From Modicisalibacter radicis (lineage in GTDB: Bacteria; Pseudomonadota; Gammaproteobacteria; Pseudomonadales; Halomonadaceae): a stretch of DNA of 64,000 bases. This document shows, piece after piece, positions 29,451-37,627 of the stretch. Numbering within the stretch: the first letter of the stretch is position 1; each line of letters starts with the position of its first letter. Below the pieces are notes generated by a model. The model worked only from the letters and a program-made list of their open reading frames with translations, was not told the origin of the DNA and did not search any database. The translations under genes were made by a program, and so were the position numbers. The stretch is taken from the NCBI RefSeq assembly GCF_900961225.1, contig NZ_CAAHFN010000054.1, positions 186,001 to 250,000 on the forward strand, read 5' to 3'.

Positions 29451-29492
29451 TTGACCCAGGTCAGACGCTGGCCTGGCCGAGCTTTGTATGAT
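29451..29492 (+). promoter_or_regulatory. FNR/Anr-dependent class II promoter of the HemN-like gene
   Basis: TTGAC-CCAG-GTCAG (29451-29464) resembles the FNR/Anr box TTGAT-N4-ATCAA (7 of 10 bases). TATGAT (29487-29492) is a -10 box. With a start near 29499 the box centre falls at -41.5, the exact class II activation spacing, and no separate -35 hexamer is needed. The regulator gene lies directly downstream of hemN. Confidence 0.65.
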
Positions 29493-29524
29493 GGCGTCAT
29501 TGCTTCAGGCACGAGAGTCCATCC

Positions 29525-30949
29525 ATGTCCGCCACCGCTGCCGATCCCCCTGCGACCGCCGCCTCGTCGGAGGCCCAGGATACGGCACTGATTCGCCGCT
29601 ACGGCCACAACGGGCCGCGCAACACCACCTACCCCTCGGCGCTGGATTTCACCGACGAATTCGGCGCCAGCGACTTCACCGAGGCGCTCGAGACCAGCAA
29701 CCAGCAGGCTAGGCCGCTGTCGATCCATGTTCACATCCCGTTCTGCCGCAAGCGATGTTTCTATTGCGTCTGCAACAGGACAGACATCACCGGCAACCGC
29801 CGCGCCGAGCCCTATCTGAGCCGGTTGGATCGAGAGATGACGCTGGTCGGTCGCCATCTGAGACCTGCACGCCCGGTCGAGCAACTGCACTGGGGCGGCG
29901 GTATGCCGACATTCCTGAACTTGTCCCAGATGAGCGACCTGATCGACCGGCTGCATGCCCGTTTCGGCCTGTCGAACGCCACCGATCGCGACTACGCCAT
30001 CGAGATCGATCCGCGCGCCGCCGACGTGTTCATGCTGCGTCACCTCCAGGCGCTGGGCTTCAACCGCCTTAGCCTCGGCGTTCAGGATTTCGATCCGCGG
30101 GTACAGCGCGCGATCAACAGGGTCCAGTCCCGGTCACTGACCGAAAGCCTGGTAGACGAGGCTCAGCGGCTGGGTTTCGCCTCGCTGAATCTCGACCTGA
30201 CCATCGGCCTGCCCCACCAGACCCGTGAAAGCTTCGCGACGACGCTGGAACAGATCGTCGAGTTGGCGCCGGCACGACTCTCGCTTTTCAACTGCGCGCA
30301 CCGACCTAGGCGTTTCAAGGCCCCGCGGCACATCGATGCCAGCGCCTTGCCCGACGCAGAGGAGACGCTGGCGATCCTCGAAACCAGCCATCAGCGGCTC
30401 GCCGCGGCAGGCTATGTGCACATCGGCCTGGAGCACTACGCGCGAGCCGACGACAGCCTGGCCGTCGCCCAGCACGAGGGGCGTCTGCAGCATAACTTCC
30501 ACGGCTACACCACCCATGGGCATTGCGACCTGGTGGGGCTGGGCGTGTCCGCGATCAGCCAGCTCGACGACTGCTACGCCCGTAACGCGACGCGCATGAA
30601 CGATTATGCGGCGTCACTCGACGCCGGACGCCTGGCCACCCGCCGCGGGTTGCGACTGTCGTTCGACGGCCGGATCCGGCGCTTCGTCATCCAGCGCCTC
30701 ATATGCGATCTGCGACTCGATCTGGGCGAGGTCAGCGAACGCTTCGCGATCGACGCGCCCGACTACTTCGCCGAGGCGCTGGAAGCGCTCGAACCCGCCC
30801 GGCGCGATGGGCTGCTGCAGCGCGACGGCGCCACGCTGGACGTCACGGCCTCGGGGCATCTGCTGCTGCGCCATCTGGCCATGCCCTTCGGCGCCCGGCC
30901 ATCGGCCGAACCGTCCCGCCATTCACGGATTCGACGAGGCCGCTCATGA
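29525..30949 (+). CDS. hemN: HemN-like oxygen-independent coproporphyrinogen III oxidase (divergent)
   Basis: Radical-SAM enzyme family converting coproporphyrinogen III to protoporphyrinogen IX without oxygen; 474 aa. The cluster motif CRKRCFYC (Cys74, 78, 81) and the extra Cys83 are kept, as are LHWGGG and the C-terminal HemN domain. Several positions strict in E. coli HemN differ: His68 for Tyr56 (LSIHVHIP), Met127 in GGGMPT, His326 for Gln311 (NFHGYT), and GPRNTTYPS for GPRYTSYPT. It may be a paralogue with altered SAM or substrate handling. An FNR-type promoter fits anaerobic use. Confidence 0.8.
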   Translation: MSATAADPPATAASSEAQDTALIRRYGHNGPRNTTYPSALDFTDEFGASDFTEALETSNQQARPLSIHVHIPFCRKRCFYCVCNRTDITGNRRAEPYLSRLDREMTLVGRHLRPARPVEQLHWGGGMPTFLNLSQMSDLIDRLHARFGLSNATDRDYAIEIDPRAADVFMLRHLQALGFNRLSLGVQDFDPRVQRAINRVQSRSLTESLVDEAQRLGFASLNLDLTIGLPHQTRESFATTLEQIVELAPARLSLFNCAHRPRRFKAPRHIDASALPDAEETLAILETSHQRLAAAGYVHIGLEHYARADDSLAVAQHEGRLQHNFHGYTTHGHCDLVGLGVSAISQLDDCYARNATRMNDYAASLDAGRLATRRGLRLSFDGRIRRFVIQRLICDLRLDLGEVSERFAIDAPDYFAEALEALEPARRDGLLQRDGATLDVTASGHLLLRHLAMPFGARPSAEPSRHSRIRRGRS

Positions 30950-31020
30950 GCAGAAATTCGCTTTATTCTGCCCGAAGGCTGCTCCATAGTGACATGGGAT
31001 CAACCGATCGGGAGACAGTC

Positions 31021-31767
31021 ATGATCGATCATGCCGTTCAGGGACGGCGTTCACGCATGCAGCAGGCGCGCTGCCAGACGTGCAGCCTGAGTTCGCTGTG
31101 CCTGCCGCTGGCCCTCGAGCTGGATGAGATGGACAGCTTCGATGCAATCATCCGACGCCGCGCACCGCTCAAGCGCGGCGAGGCGCTGCTGCGCCAGGAC
31201 GATGCGTTCACCAGCGTGTTCGCGGTGCGCTCGGGCAGCCTCAAGCAGCTCTCCAGCGAGGGTGACGGCGAGGACCAGCTGACCAATTTCTATCTGCCCA
31301 GCGAACTGGTAGGGCTCGATGGCATCGACGAACAGCGCTATCCCGGCAGCATCATCGCACTGGAAACCACCACCGTCTGCGAGATTCCCTTCGATCACCT
31401 CGACCAGCTCTCGGAACGCATGCCCGAACTGCGCAACCAGCTCTATCGCAGCATGAGCAAGGAGCTCCGCGACGATCGCCGCATGTTGCGGCTGTTGTCG
31501 CGCAAGACCGCCGACGAGCGCCTGGCCAGCTTTCTCGTCAATCTGTCGACGCGCTTCCGCCGCCGCGGTTACTCGCCCTACAGCTTCCGCCTGTCGATGG
31601 CACGCGCCGACATCGGCAGCTACCTGGGACTGGCGGTGGAAACGGTCAGCCGGATCATCGGCCGCTTTCAGCAGCAGGGGCTGGTCGAGATCCAGGGCCG
31701 CGAGGTCAACATCCTCGATTACCAGGCCCTGCAGGGCCTGGCCGAGGGCGAAGGCTGCCAGGCATAG
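31021..31767 (+). CDS. anr: Anr/FNR oxygen-sensing transcription regulator
   Basis: CRP/FNR-family activator of anaerobic genes, 248 aa. The N-terminal cysteines Cys18, Cys21 and Cys27 plus Cys120 match the four ligands of the oxygen-labile 4Fe-4S cluster. A cyclic-nucleotide-type beta roll spans about 35-150. The C-terminal helix-turn-helix (SMARADIGSYLGLAVETVSRIIGRFQ) has the ETVSR recognition helix that reads TTGAT half-sites. The ATG at 31021 has GGGAGAC; an in-frame ATG at 30994 is possible. It probably controls the adjacent hemN. Confidence 0.93.
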   Translation: MIDHAVQGRRSRMQQARCQTCSLSSLCLPLALELDEMDSFDAIIRRRAPLKRGEALLRQDDAFTSVFAVRSGSLKQLSSEGDGEDQLTNFYLPSELVGLDGIDEQRYPGSIIALETTTVCEIPFDHLDQLSERMPELRNQLYRSMSKELRDDRRMLRLLSRKTADERLASFLVNLSTRFRRRGYSPYSFRLSMARADIGSYLGLAVETVSRIIGRFQQQGLVEIQGREVNILDYQALQGLAEGEGCQA

Positions 31768-31873
31768 CATTTCCAGGCACCGCGCCATCGCTTGGCATGG
31801 CACCCCGGGCGGTTCGGTCAGGTCGGGAGCCCGGCTTGCCGATCGCCTTCCAAGGACGACAACGGAACGCTTC

Positions 31874-33049
31874 ATGGCAGCTTTGAACATTCTCGTCATC
31901 GGCGCCGGCATGGGCGGGCTGACCGCGGCACTGGCCCTGCAGCAGGCCGGACACCGAGTCAGCGTGGTCGACCGGGTCCACGAGCTACGTCCGGTGGGGG
32001 CGGCGATCTCGGTGTGGTCCAACGGCGTCAAGGTGCTAAGCCGGCTGGGTCTCGGCGAGGCCGTCGAACGTGTCAGCGGCGACATGCGCCACATGCGCTA
32101 TGCGACCCAGTACGGCGAGCCGCTCACCGAATTCAGCCTCGCGCCGCTCTTTGAGGCGGTCGGCCAACGCGCCTGCCCGATCGCCCGCGCCGAATTGCAG
32201 CGACTGCTGCTCGACGCGGTGGGCGAGCGCCACGTGCGCCTGGGAGCCGCCTGCAGCGACTTCGACAGCGATGAGGAGGGTGTCACCGCCTATTTCGAGG
32301 ATGGCAGCCGGCGGACCGCCGACCTGCTGGTGGTCGCCGACGGCACCCATTCGCGGCTGCGCGAGAAGGTGCTCGGCCAGGCCGTGGCGCGCCGCTACTG
32401 CGGTTACGTCAACTGGAACGTGCGGGTACCGGCAAGCGAAGACCTTGCCCCGCTCGACCACTGGGACCAGTACGTCGGCGATCATCAGCGGGTGTCGCTG
32501 ATGCCGATGAGCGGTGACGCCGCCAACCCGGAGTTCTACTGCTTCTTCGACGTGCCGCTGCCGCCCGGAACCATCAGCGACCCGACACGCTACCGTGACG
32601 AGCTGCGCGAGCATTTCGCCGGCTGGGCCGAGCCGGTGCAGCGGCTGATCGAACGCTTCGACCCGGCGCAGATGGCCCGCGTCGAGATCCACGACATCGA
32701 GCCGTTGAGCCACCTGGTCGGCCAACGCGCAGCGATCCTTGGCGATGCCGCGCATGGCATGGCGCCCGATCTGGGCCAGGGCGGCTGCCAGGCGATGGAG
32801 GATGGCTGGGTGCTGGCCCGGGTGCTGGAGAATGCCGAGGGTGACGTTGCCGCCGCACTCAAGGCCTACGACGAGGCGCGCGTCGAGCGGGTCGGCGAGA
32901 TCGTCAGCCGCGCCCGCAAGCGCGCCGAGACCACCCACGGCGCGGATCCAGCGGCGACCCGGGCCTGGTATGCCGAGCTCGCCGAGGAGGACGGCTCGAG
33001 CATCATGGGCGGCATCGAAAAGACCATCCGCGGCGGCCCGCTGGGCTGA
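31874..33049 (+). CDS. hpxO: FAD-dependent urate hydroxylase HpxO
   Basis: A 391-aa group A flavoprotein monooxygenase. N-terminal GAGMGGLTAALAL binds FAD; LRPVGAAISVWSNGVK, RAELQRLLLD, YVNWNVRV, IEIHDIEPLS-like and GDAAHGMAPDLGQGGCQAMED blocks follow, and the C-terminus ends RGGPLG. Across its length it resembles Klebsiella HpxO, which oxidises urate to 5-hydroxyisourate with NADH. The other purine-catabolism genes are not adjacent, so the substrate is inferred from sequence only. Confidence 0.82.
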   Translation: MAALNILVIGAGMGGLTAALALQQAGHRVSVVDRVHELRPVGAAISVWSNGVKVLSRLGLGEAVERVSGDMRHMRYATQYGEPLTEFSLAPLFEAVGQRACPIARAELQRLLLDAVGERHVRLGAACSDFDSDEEGVTAYFEDGSRRTADLLVVADGTHSRLREKVLGQAVARRYCGYVNWNVRVPASEDLAPLDHWDQYVGDHQRVSLMPMSGDAANPEFYCFFDVPLPPGTISDPTRYRDELREHFAGWAEPVQRLIERFDPAQMARVEIHDIEPLSHLVGQRAAILGDAAHGMAPDLGQGGCQAMEDGWVLARVLENAEGDVAAALKAYDEARVERVGEIVSRARKRAETTHGADPAATRAWYAELAEEDGSSIMGGIEKTIRGGPLG

Positions 33050-33077
33050 CTAGCCTTCGCAGCCCAGGCAAAACGGC

Positions 33078-33095
33078 CCGCCGGTAGACCGGCGG
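33078..33095. terminator. Possible hairpin terminator between hpxO and ttcA
   Basis: CCGCCGG-TAGA-CCGGCGG forms a perfect 7-bp stem with a tetraloop between the convergent stop codons. There is no T-run on either side, so intrinsic termination is uncertain. Confidence 0.4.
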
Positions 33096-33135
33096 CCTCT
33101 GCTATTGTGTCTCGCGTTGTCTTTTGTGGCTTTGC

Positions 33136-34008
33136 TCAGAGGGCCAACAGGTCGAAGGCCTCGATGCGCCCCTCGTTCATGCGCCGCTGCTTGTCCTCGA
33201 GGCCCCGGAAATCGAACAGCTCACGATCGGCGAGCTGCGACGGCGCGACATTGGTGACCGCCTTGAACATCGTCTCCAGTCGTCCGGGGTGCTTGTGCTC
33301 CCAGTCGGCAAGCATCTCCTTGATCACCTGGCGCTGCAGGTTGGGCTGCGAGCCGCACAGATTGCAGGGAATGATCGGGAATTCCATCAGCCGCGCGAAC
33401 TCGGCGATGTCCGCCTCGCGGCAGTAGGCCAACGGACGGATGACGATGTTCCTGCCGTCGTCGGAGAGCAGCTTGGGCGGCATCGACTTGAGCGAACCGC
33501 CATAGAACATGTTGAGAAACAGCGTCTCGAGGATGTCCTCGCGATGGTGCCCCAGCGCCACCTTGGTCGCACCGATCTCCTCGGCGTAGCCATACAGCGA
33601 ACCGCGCCGCAGCCGCGAGCACAGCGAGCAGGTGGTCTTGCCCTCGGGCGTCTTCTCCTTGACCACCGAGTAGGTGTCGCGCTCGAGGATATGGTAGGGC
33701 ACGCCGATGCCGTCCAGGTACTCGGGCAACACGTGCTCGGGGAAGCCGGGCTGCTTCTGATCGAGATTGACCGCCACCAGTTCGAAGTCGACCGGCGCGT
33801 TGCGCTGCAGATTGCGCAGGATCTCGAGCATGGTGTAGGAGTCCTTGCCCCCGGACAGGCAGACCATCACCTTGTCGCCGTCCCGGATCATCGCATAGTC
33901 GATGATCGCGTTGCCGACCTGGCGACGCAGGCGCTTCTGGAGCTTGTTGAACTCGCGTTTGGGGGTACTTTGGGAAGTCCCCTGGGGAGAACCGGTAGAT
34001 GCTTGCAT
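33136..34008 (-). CDS. ttcA: tRNA 2-thiocytidine(32) synthetase TtcA
   Basis: ATP- and iron-sulfur-dependent enzyme that thiolates C32 of some tRNAs; 290 aa. The PP-loop SGGKDS lies at residues 52-57. The two CXXC pairs (CSLC and CNLC) supply cluster and catalytic cysteines. [15 protein letters not shown] and [15 protein letters not shown] are family blocks. The ATG at 34008 lacks a clear ribosome binding site. ttcA often lies near fnr/anr genes, as here. Confidence 0.95.
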   Translation of the reverse strand: MQASTGSPQGTSQSTPKREFNKLQKRLRRQVGNAIIDYAMIRDGDKVMVCLSGGKDSYTMLEILRNLQRNAPVDFELVAVNLDQKQPGFPEHVLPEYLDGIGVPYHILERDTYSVVKEKTPEGKTTCSLCSRLRRGSLYGYAEEIGATKVALGHHREDILETLFLNMFYGGSLKSMPPKLLSDDGRNIVIRPLAYCREADIAEFARLMEFPIIPCNLCGSQPNLQRQVIKEMLADWEHKHPGRLETMFKAVTNVAPSQLADRELFDFRGLEDKQRRMNEGRIEAFDLLAL

Positions 34009-34148
34009 GGGTCGAACGACACGCAGGGATATGAAGGCGCGCCCATGCTACCACCGTGCCCGACGACTTGCGATGCTCCCGGGAGACTGGCCGGGGCCAG
34101 CGCAGCTGGCAATGGCGGCCCACGGAAAACGGGTTGCGACGCGCCTTC

Positions 34149-34766
34149 CTAACCCGCGGCCAGCGCGCCCTTCTTCAGGCGTACGTACATCAGCGCCGTG
34201 GTCACGGCATCGCCAAGCGCGGTATGACGCCCCATGACCGGCACCTTGAGCGCCTCGGCAACCGTCTCGAAACTCACCGTCGGCTCCAGTTGCGGCCGCG
34301 TTCGGCGCATCTCGCGCAGGTAGATCTGGGTCATGTCGAGGCACACGTTGGGCAGATCGAAGCCGAACAGCGGCCGCAGATGGCGATTGATCACCGCCAG
34401 GTCGTAATCGATGCACCAGCCCAGCAGCGGCCGGTTGCCGATGAAGTCGAGGAATTTCTCCAGTGCGTCGCTCAGCGACTCGCCATCGCTCAGATCGACT
34501 CCGCGCAGACGATGAATCTTGATTGAATCGCCGCTCAGGCTGGCGGGCCGCTGCAGCCGCAGATCCAGCGAGTCACTGGTCAGCACCCGCTCGCCCTTGA
34601 TGCGCACCGCGGCGATCGAGACCAGTTCGGCGGTCTTGGTGTCGAGGCCGGTGGTCTCGCAGTCGATGGCCACCGTCTCCTCGCCGGTGTAGGGGTTGAA
34701 CAGCCAGCCGTAGCGACCATCGGCTTGCCGGCGGCGGTCAGCCACACGGCGCAGGGAACGTATCAT
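34149..34766 (-). CDS. DEDDh 3'-5' exonuclease (DnaQ-like)
   Basis: A 205-aa exonuclease-fold protein. ExoI is AIDCETTGLD (Asp and Glu metal ligands), ExoII is LLGWCIDYDLAVINR, and ExoIII is GRHTALGDA with the catalytic His. It begins 10 bases after the stop of the CNMP/CBS/DUF294 gene, so the two are co-transcribed. This pairing is conserved next to acetate symporter genes in Pseudomonas and Halomonas, and the combined role is unknown. Confidence 0.9.
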   Translation of the reverse strand: MIRSLRRVADRRRQADGRYGWLFNPYTGEETVAIDCETTGLDTKTAELVSIAAVRIKGERVLTSDSLDLRLQRPASLSGDSIKIHRLRGVDLSDGESLSDALEKFLDFIGNRPLLGWCIDYDLAVINRHLRPLFGFDLPNVCLDMTQIYLREMRRTRPQLEPTVSFETVAEALKVPVMGRHTALGDAVTTALMYVRLKKGALAAG

Positions 34767-34776
34767 CGCAGCCTCG

Positions 34777-36597
34777 TCAGTATTCGAGATGGAAACGGTG
34801 GGTCAGGCGTTGCTGGAAATCCTTGACGATATGCAGCGCCTCGCGCAGCAGGTCGCGCTCCAGCGATGACAGGTTCTGGACCACCACCAGATTGGGTTCG
34901 TCGCTGTTCTGCCGGCCGTTGAGCTGGGCCAGCTGCTGCTTGAGGCGCAGCTCGGTGAACAGTGCCAGCGCCTCGCCGAGGTCCGCGGCGAAGTCCGCCT
35001 CCAGCCGCCCCTGTTCGGCCAGCAACTCCAGCCGGGCCAGGGTCGATGTCGCGGTGATGCGGCATTCCAGTGCCAGGGTGCGCACCCCGTGCACGATCGG
35101 AAAGATGCCTCCCTTCTTGATATCGATACCGTGGCGGGGTTTCTTGAGCGTGCCGAACAGGGTCAGCGGCGCGGCGAAATGCAGCGCAGCCCGGGCAAAG
35201 TGCGACAGCAGCAGTTCATCGCGGGAACAGCTTTCGAAGAGATGCCCGCGCAGGCGCTCCAGCAAGCGGATATCGCCGGCCACGCCATGGGCGTCGAGCA
35301 TGATCGCCAGGTTCATCAGCGAGTCGCCGTCGCGGCGCTCGGCCCAGCCGGTGATCGTCCTTCGCCAGCCGCTTTCACTATTCACCCAGGCCGGATTCGA
35401 GACCATGATATTGCCCGGACAGGGCGGGTAGCCCAGCGTATAGAGCGTTTCGGTGAAACGCTGCATGGCGGCGGCGCAGTACGGCCAATCGCTGTCATCG
35501 GCGACGATCAGCGCATTGTCCTGATCGGTCTTGAGGATCTGCTCGCCACGCCCTTCACTGCCCATCACCAGCAGACAACTCTGGCTCCGGTAACTCGGCT
35601 CGACCAGAAACTGGAATGCCTTGTTGACGATGCGCCCGTTGAGCGCCGCCAGCAGGTCCATGGCGAACCTGAGCTTGACCCCCTGGGCCATCAGGGCCTG
35701 GACCAGCCCCGGCAGCCGCGCGCTGGCACGAGCCAGGGCCTCGAGGTCGTCGGCCTGTTCGAGCTCGAGGCTGACCACGTAGGAGCGGCTGGAGAAATAG
35801 CTGAGCACGTCGGTCAACTCGACCACGCCGACCGGCCGGCCGCGCTCGACCACCACCACTCGGGCGACCTCATGGCGAGTCATCTGCACCAGGGCTTCGA
35901 ACAGGTACTGGTCGGGGCCGACGGAAACCAGCTCGAAGTGAGCGATACCCACCACCGGACGTTCCTGGGTCGCGCCCTCCACCACCAACGCATCGAGCAG
36001 GTCGGTCTTGGTCACCACGCCGAAGCGGTCGTCCCTGGCAACCAGCAGGCTGTCGGCATGGCTCTCGTTGAGCCGTGCCACCGCAGCGGCAATGCTGGTG
36101 GCCGCCTCGACGATCAGCGGTGCCCGCATGCACTCGCTGATGCGTGCGAGCATGAAGCCGGCCATGTTCACGCCGCTCTCGACACGCCGTTCGGCCAACA
36201 AGCGGGTCTTCTGCGCCAGCCCCCGGCGGAAGAACTCGGCGAAGGCCGGGTAGTCGTCGCACAGGCGCTCGAACAGCGCCTTGGGCATCAGGTAGCAGAG
36301 ACTTTCCTGGTCGGCCTTGAAGCGATAGCGACTGGTGCCGTTGAGGATGCTGATGGCGCCGAACAGGTCGCCGGCCGTGTAATGACCGATGCGCGACTGG
36401 GAATCCGGCGCATGAGGATCGAACTCGGCGACTTCGCCCTTGTGGATGAGATACACGAACTCGCCGGGCTGGCCAGCCTCGAGGATGACCTCGTCGCTAT
36501 CGAAATAGGCCAGGTCGACGCCACTGAGCACACGCTCGCGCCCGACCCCGTCGAGCAACGTGAAAGGTGGCTGTGAGAGGTCGATATCGACCATCAT
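34777..36597 (-). CDS. Cyclic-nucleotide-binding/CBS/DUF294 nucleotidyltransferase protein
   Basis: A 606-aa cytoplasmic multidomain protein. A CNMP-like domain spans residues about 10-125 (GEFVYLIHKGEVAEFD; LFGAISILNG). Two CBS domains lie at about 155-280. A DUF294 GlnD-like nucleotidyltransferase domain spans about 310-450 with GSEGRGEQ and TDQDNALI (the GS..D.D metal motif), followed by the DUF294 C-terminal helical domain. It probably senses a nucleotide and modifies an unknown partner. The ATG at 36597 follows GAGGG. It diverges from the symporter genes. Confidence 0.88.
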   Translation of the reverse strand: MMVDIDLSQPPFTLLDGVGRERVLSGVDLAYFDSDEVILEAGQPGEFVYLIHKGEVAEFDPHAPDSQSRIGHYTAGDLFGAISILNGTSRYRFKADQESLCYLMPKALFERLCDDYPAFAEFFRRGLAQKTRLLAERRVESGVNMAGFMLARISECMRAPLIVEAATSIAAAVARLNESHADSLLVARDDRFGVVTKTDLLDALVVEGATQERPVVGIAHFELVSVGPDQYLFEALVQMTRHEVARVVVVERGRPVGVVELTDVLSYFSSRSYVVSLELEQADDLEALARASARLPGLVQALMAQGVKLRFAMDLLAALNGRIVNKAFQFLVEPSYRSQSCLLVMGSEGRGEQILKTDQDNALIVADDSDWPYCAAAMQRFTETLYTLGYPPCPGNIMVSNPAWVNSESGWRRTITGWAERRDGDSLMNLAIMLDAHGVAGDIRLLERLRGHLFESCSRDELLLSHFARAALHFAAPLTLFGTLKKPRHGIDIKKGGIFPIVHGVRTLALECRITATSTLARLELLAEQGRLEADFAADLGEALALFTELRLKQQLAQLNGRQNSDEPNLVVVQNLSSLERDLLREALHIVKDFQQRLTHRFHLEY

Positions 36598-37360
36598 GCA
36601 GCCCTCGTCATGTCGGTCCCGCGCCATCGCGTGGCCTTGGCGGTCAGGCCGCCGTTCCCGGCAATGGTCTGCTCGTGCTGCCGCGTCGTTTCAATCACGT
36701 GGGTTTTCATCCTTGAGCAAGGCGCCATGCAGTCAACACATAGGCGAAAGTTCAATATCAATGACGTTTCGCTTACTCTTTCCCGACCTGTGTCATCATT
36801 GCGGTCATTCAACGAATGTCTTGTTCCGCGCATCGACACGACTTGGCGACAGTTACCTCATCGACTCAGGATAACAACTCACTGCTTTCCGACAAAAGAT
36901 AGACTATCGATCTACACGCCCCCACCTAGACTATTGTCCCATGTATTCCTGCCTAGACCATCGTCCTATAGGTAGTGCCGCACAAGCCTGACAGACTTGC
37001 CCATATATAAACAAGACACTGTTTTTAAACAGGAATATTTAATCAGCATTTCCTCATGATACTAAGGTAGAGGATTTTACTTTTTGCTTTTGTTGCCCAA
37101 TATTGCTGATGAGTCACACAGGGCAATCGCACGTCGATAATGCGCCTGGACAACGGATCATGACATGACGGGAAGACGACCTTAGTCGCGCAAGAATGAA
37201 CGACCGGATAGCGCTCAACCGGTCAAACCATCTCCCGGCGCGACCTGCGTCAGCTACCCAAAGAGTTCATGATGAGCGTTGTTGTAGACGAGCGATTGCC
37301 CTGCTGGGTCAATATAACTTCATAGCCACTTCCCATCCCCAATACGCGGAGAGCAACAAT
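36598..37360. other. Long AT-richer control region of the DUF4212-symporter genes
   Basis: About 760 bases without a convincing gene. The composition falls to unusually AT-rich stretches at 36890-37110. It holds three phased TAGAC repeats (36900-36968), a perfect palindrome CTGTTT-TT-AAACAG (37019-37032) and a TATATAA (37004-37010) that could be an activator-dependent -10 box. Open frames here have atypical composition and no family match. Confidence 0.6.
36900..36968 (+). promoter_or_regulatory. Three TAGAC-N4-GTC repeats with 27-bp period (putative CrbR operators)
   Basis: TAGACTATCGATCTA (36900), TAGACTATTGTCCCA (36927) and TAGACCATCGTCCTA (36954) start exactly 27 bases apart. Each is a partial inverted repeat (GAC/GTC or TAGA/TCTA arms). 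The same form, TTAGACATTGGTCGC, abuts the acs -35 box. A LuxR-type regulator encoded in this cluster is the natural candidate; that assignment is inference. Confidence 0.6.
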
Positions 37361-37621
37361 ATGGCAGATGACAAATCCAATGCTGCTGCCTACTGGAAGG
37401 CGAACCTTCGCCTGATAACCGGCTGCCTGATCGTCTGGGCACTGGTGTCCTATGGCTGCGCTATCCTGCTGCGCCCCCTGCTCATGGGCATCCCCGTCGG
37501 CGGTACGGACCTGGGGTTCTGGTTCGCACAACAGGGGTCCATCCTGACCTTCATCGGCTTGATCTTCTTCTATGCCTGGAAGATGAATCGGCTGGATAAG
37601 CAATTCGGCCTCGGGGAGTAA
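37361..37621 (+). CDS. DUF4212 small subunit of a sodium:solute symporter
   Basis: An 86-aa protein with two membrane helices (LITGCLIVWALVSYGCAILL and GSILTFIGLIFFYAWKM) and the family motif YWKANLR followed by GGTDLGFWFAQQ. It is the obligate small partner encoded before VC_2705-type symporters, analogous to DUF485 (YjcH) before ActP. The ATG at 37361 has GGAGAG; the longer frame from 37196 lies in the control region. Six bases separate it from the symporter. Confidence 0.92.
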   Translation: MADDKSNAAAYWKANLRLITGCLIVWALVSYGCAILLRPLLMGIPVGGTDLGFWFAQQGSILTFIGLIFFYAWKMNRLDKQFGLGE

Positions 37622-37627
37622 GCCGGC

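Noticed and set aside
36610..36975. A 121-codon plus-strand frame in the symporter control region
   Set aside because: Codon use is unlike the neighbours, there is no domain, and it covers the phased operator repeats.
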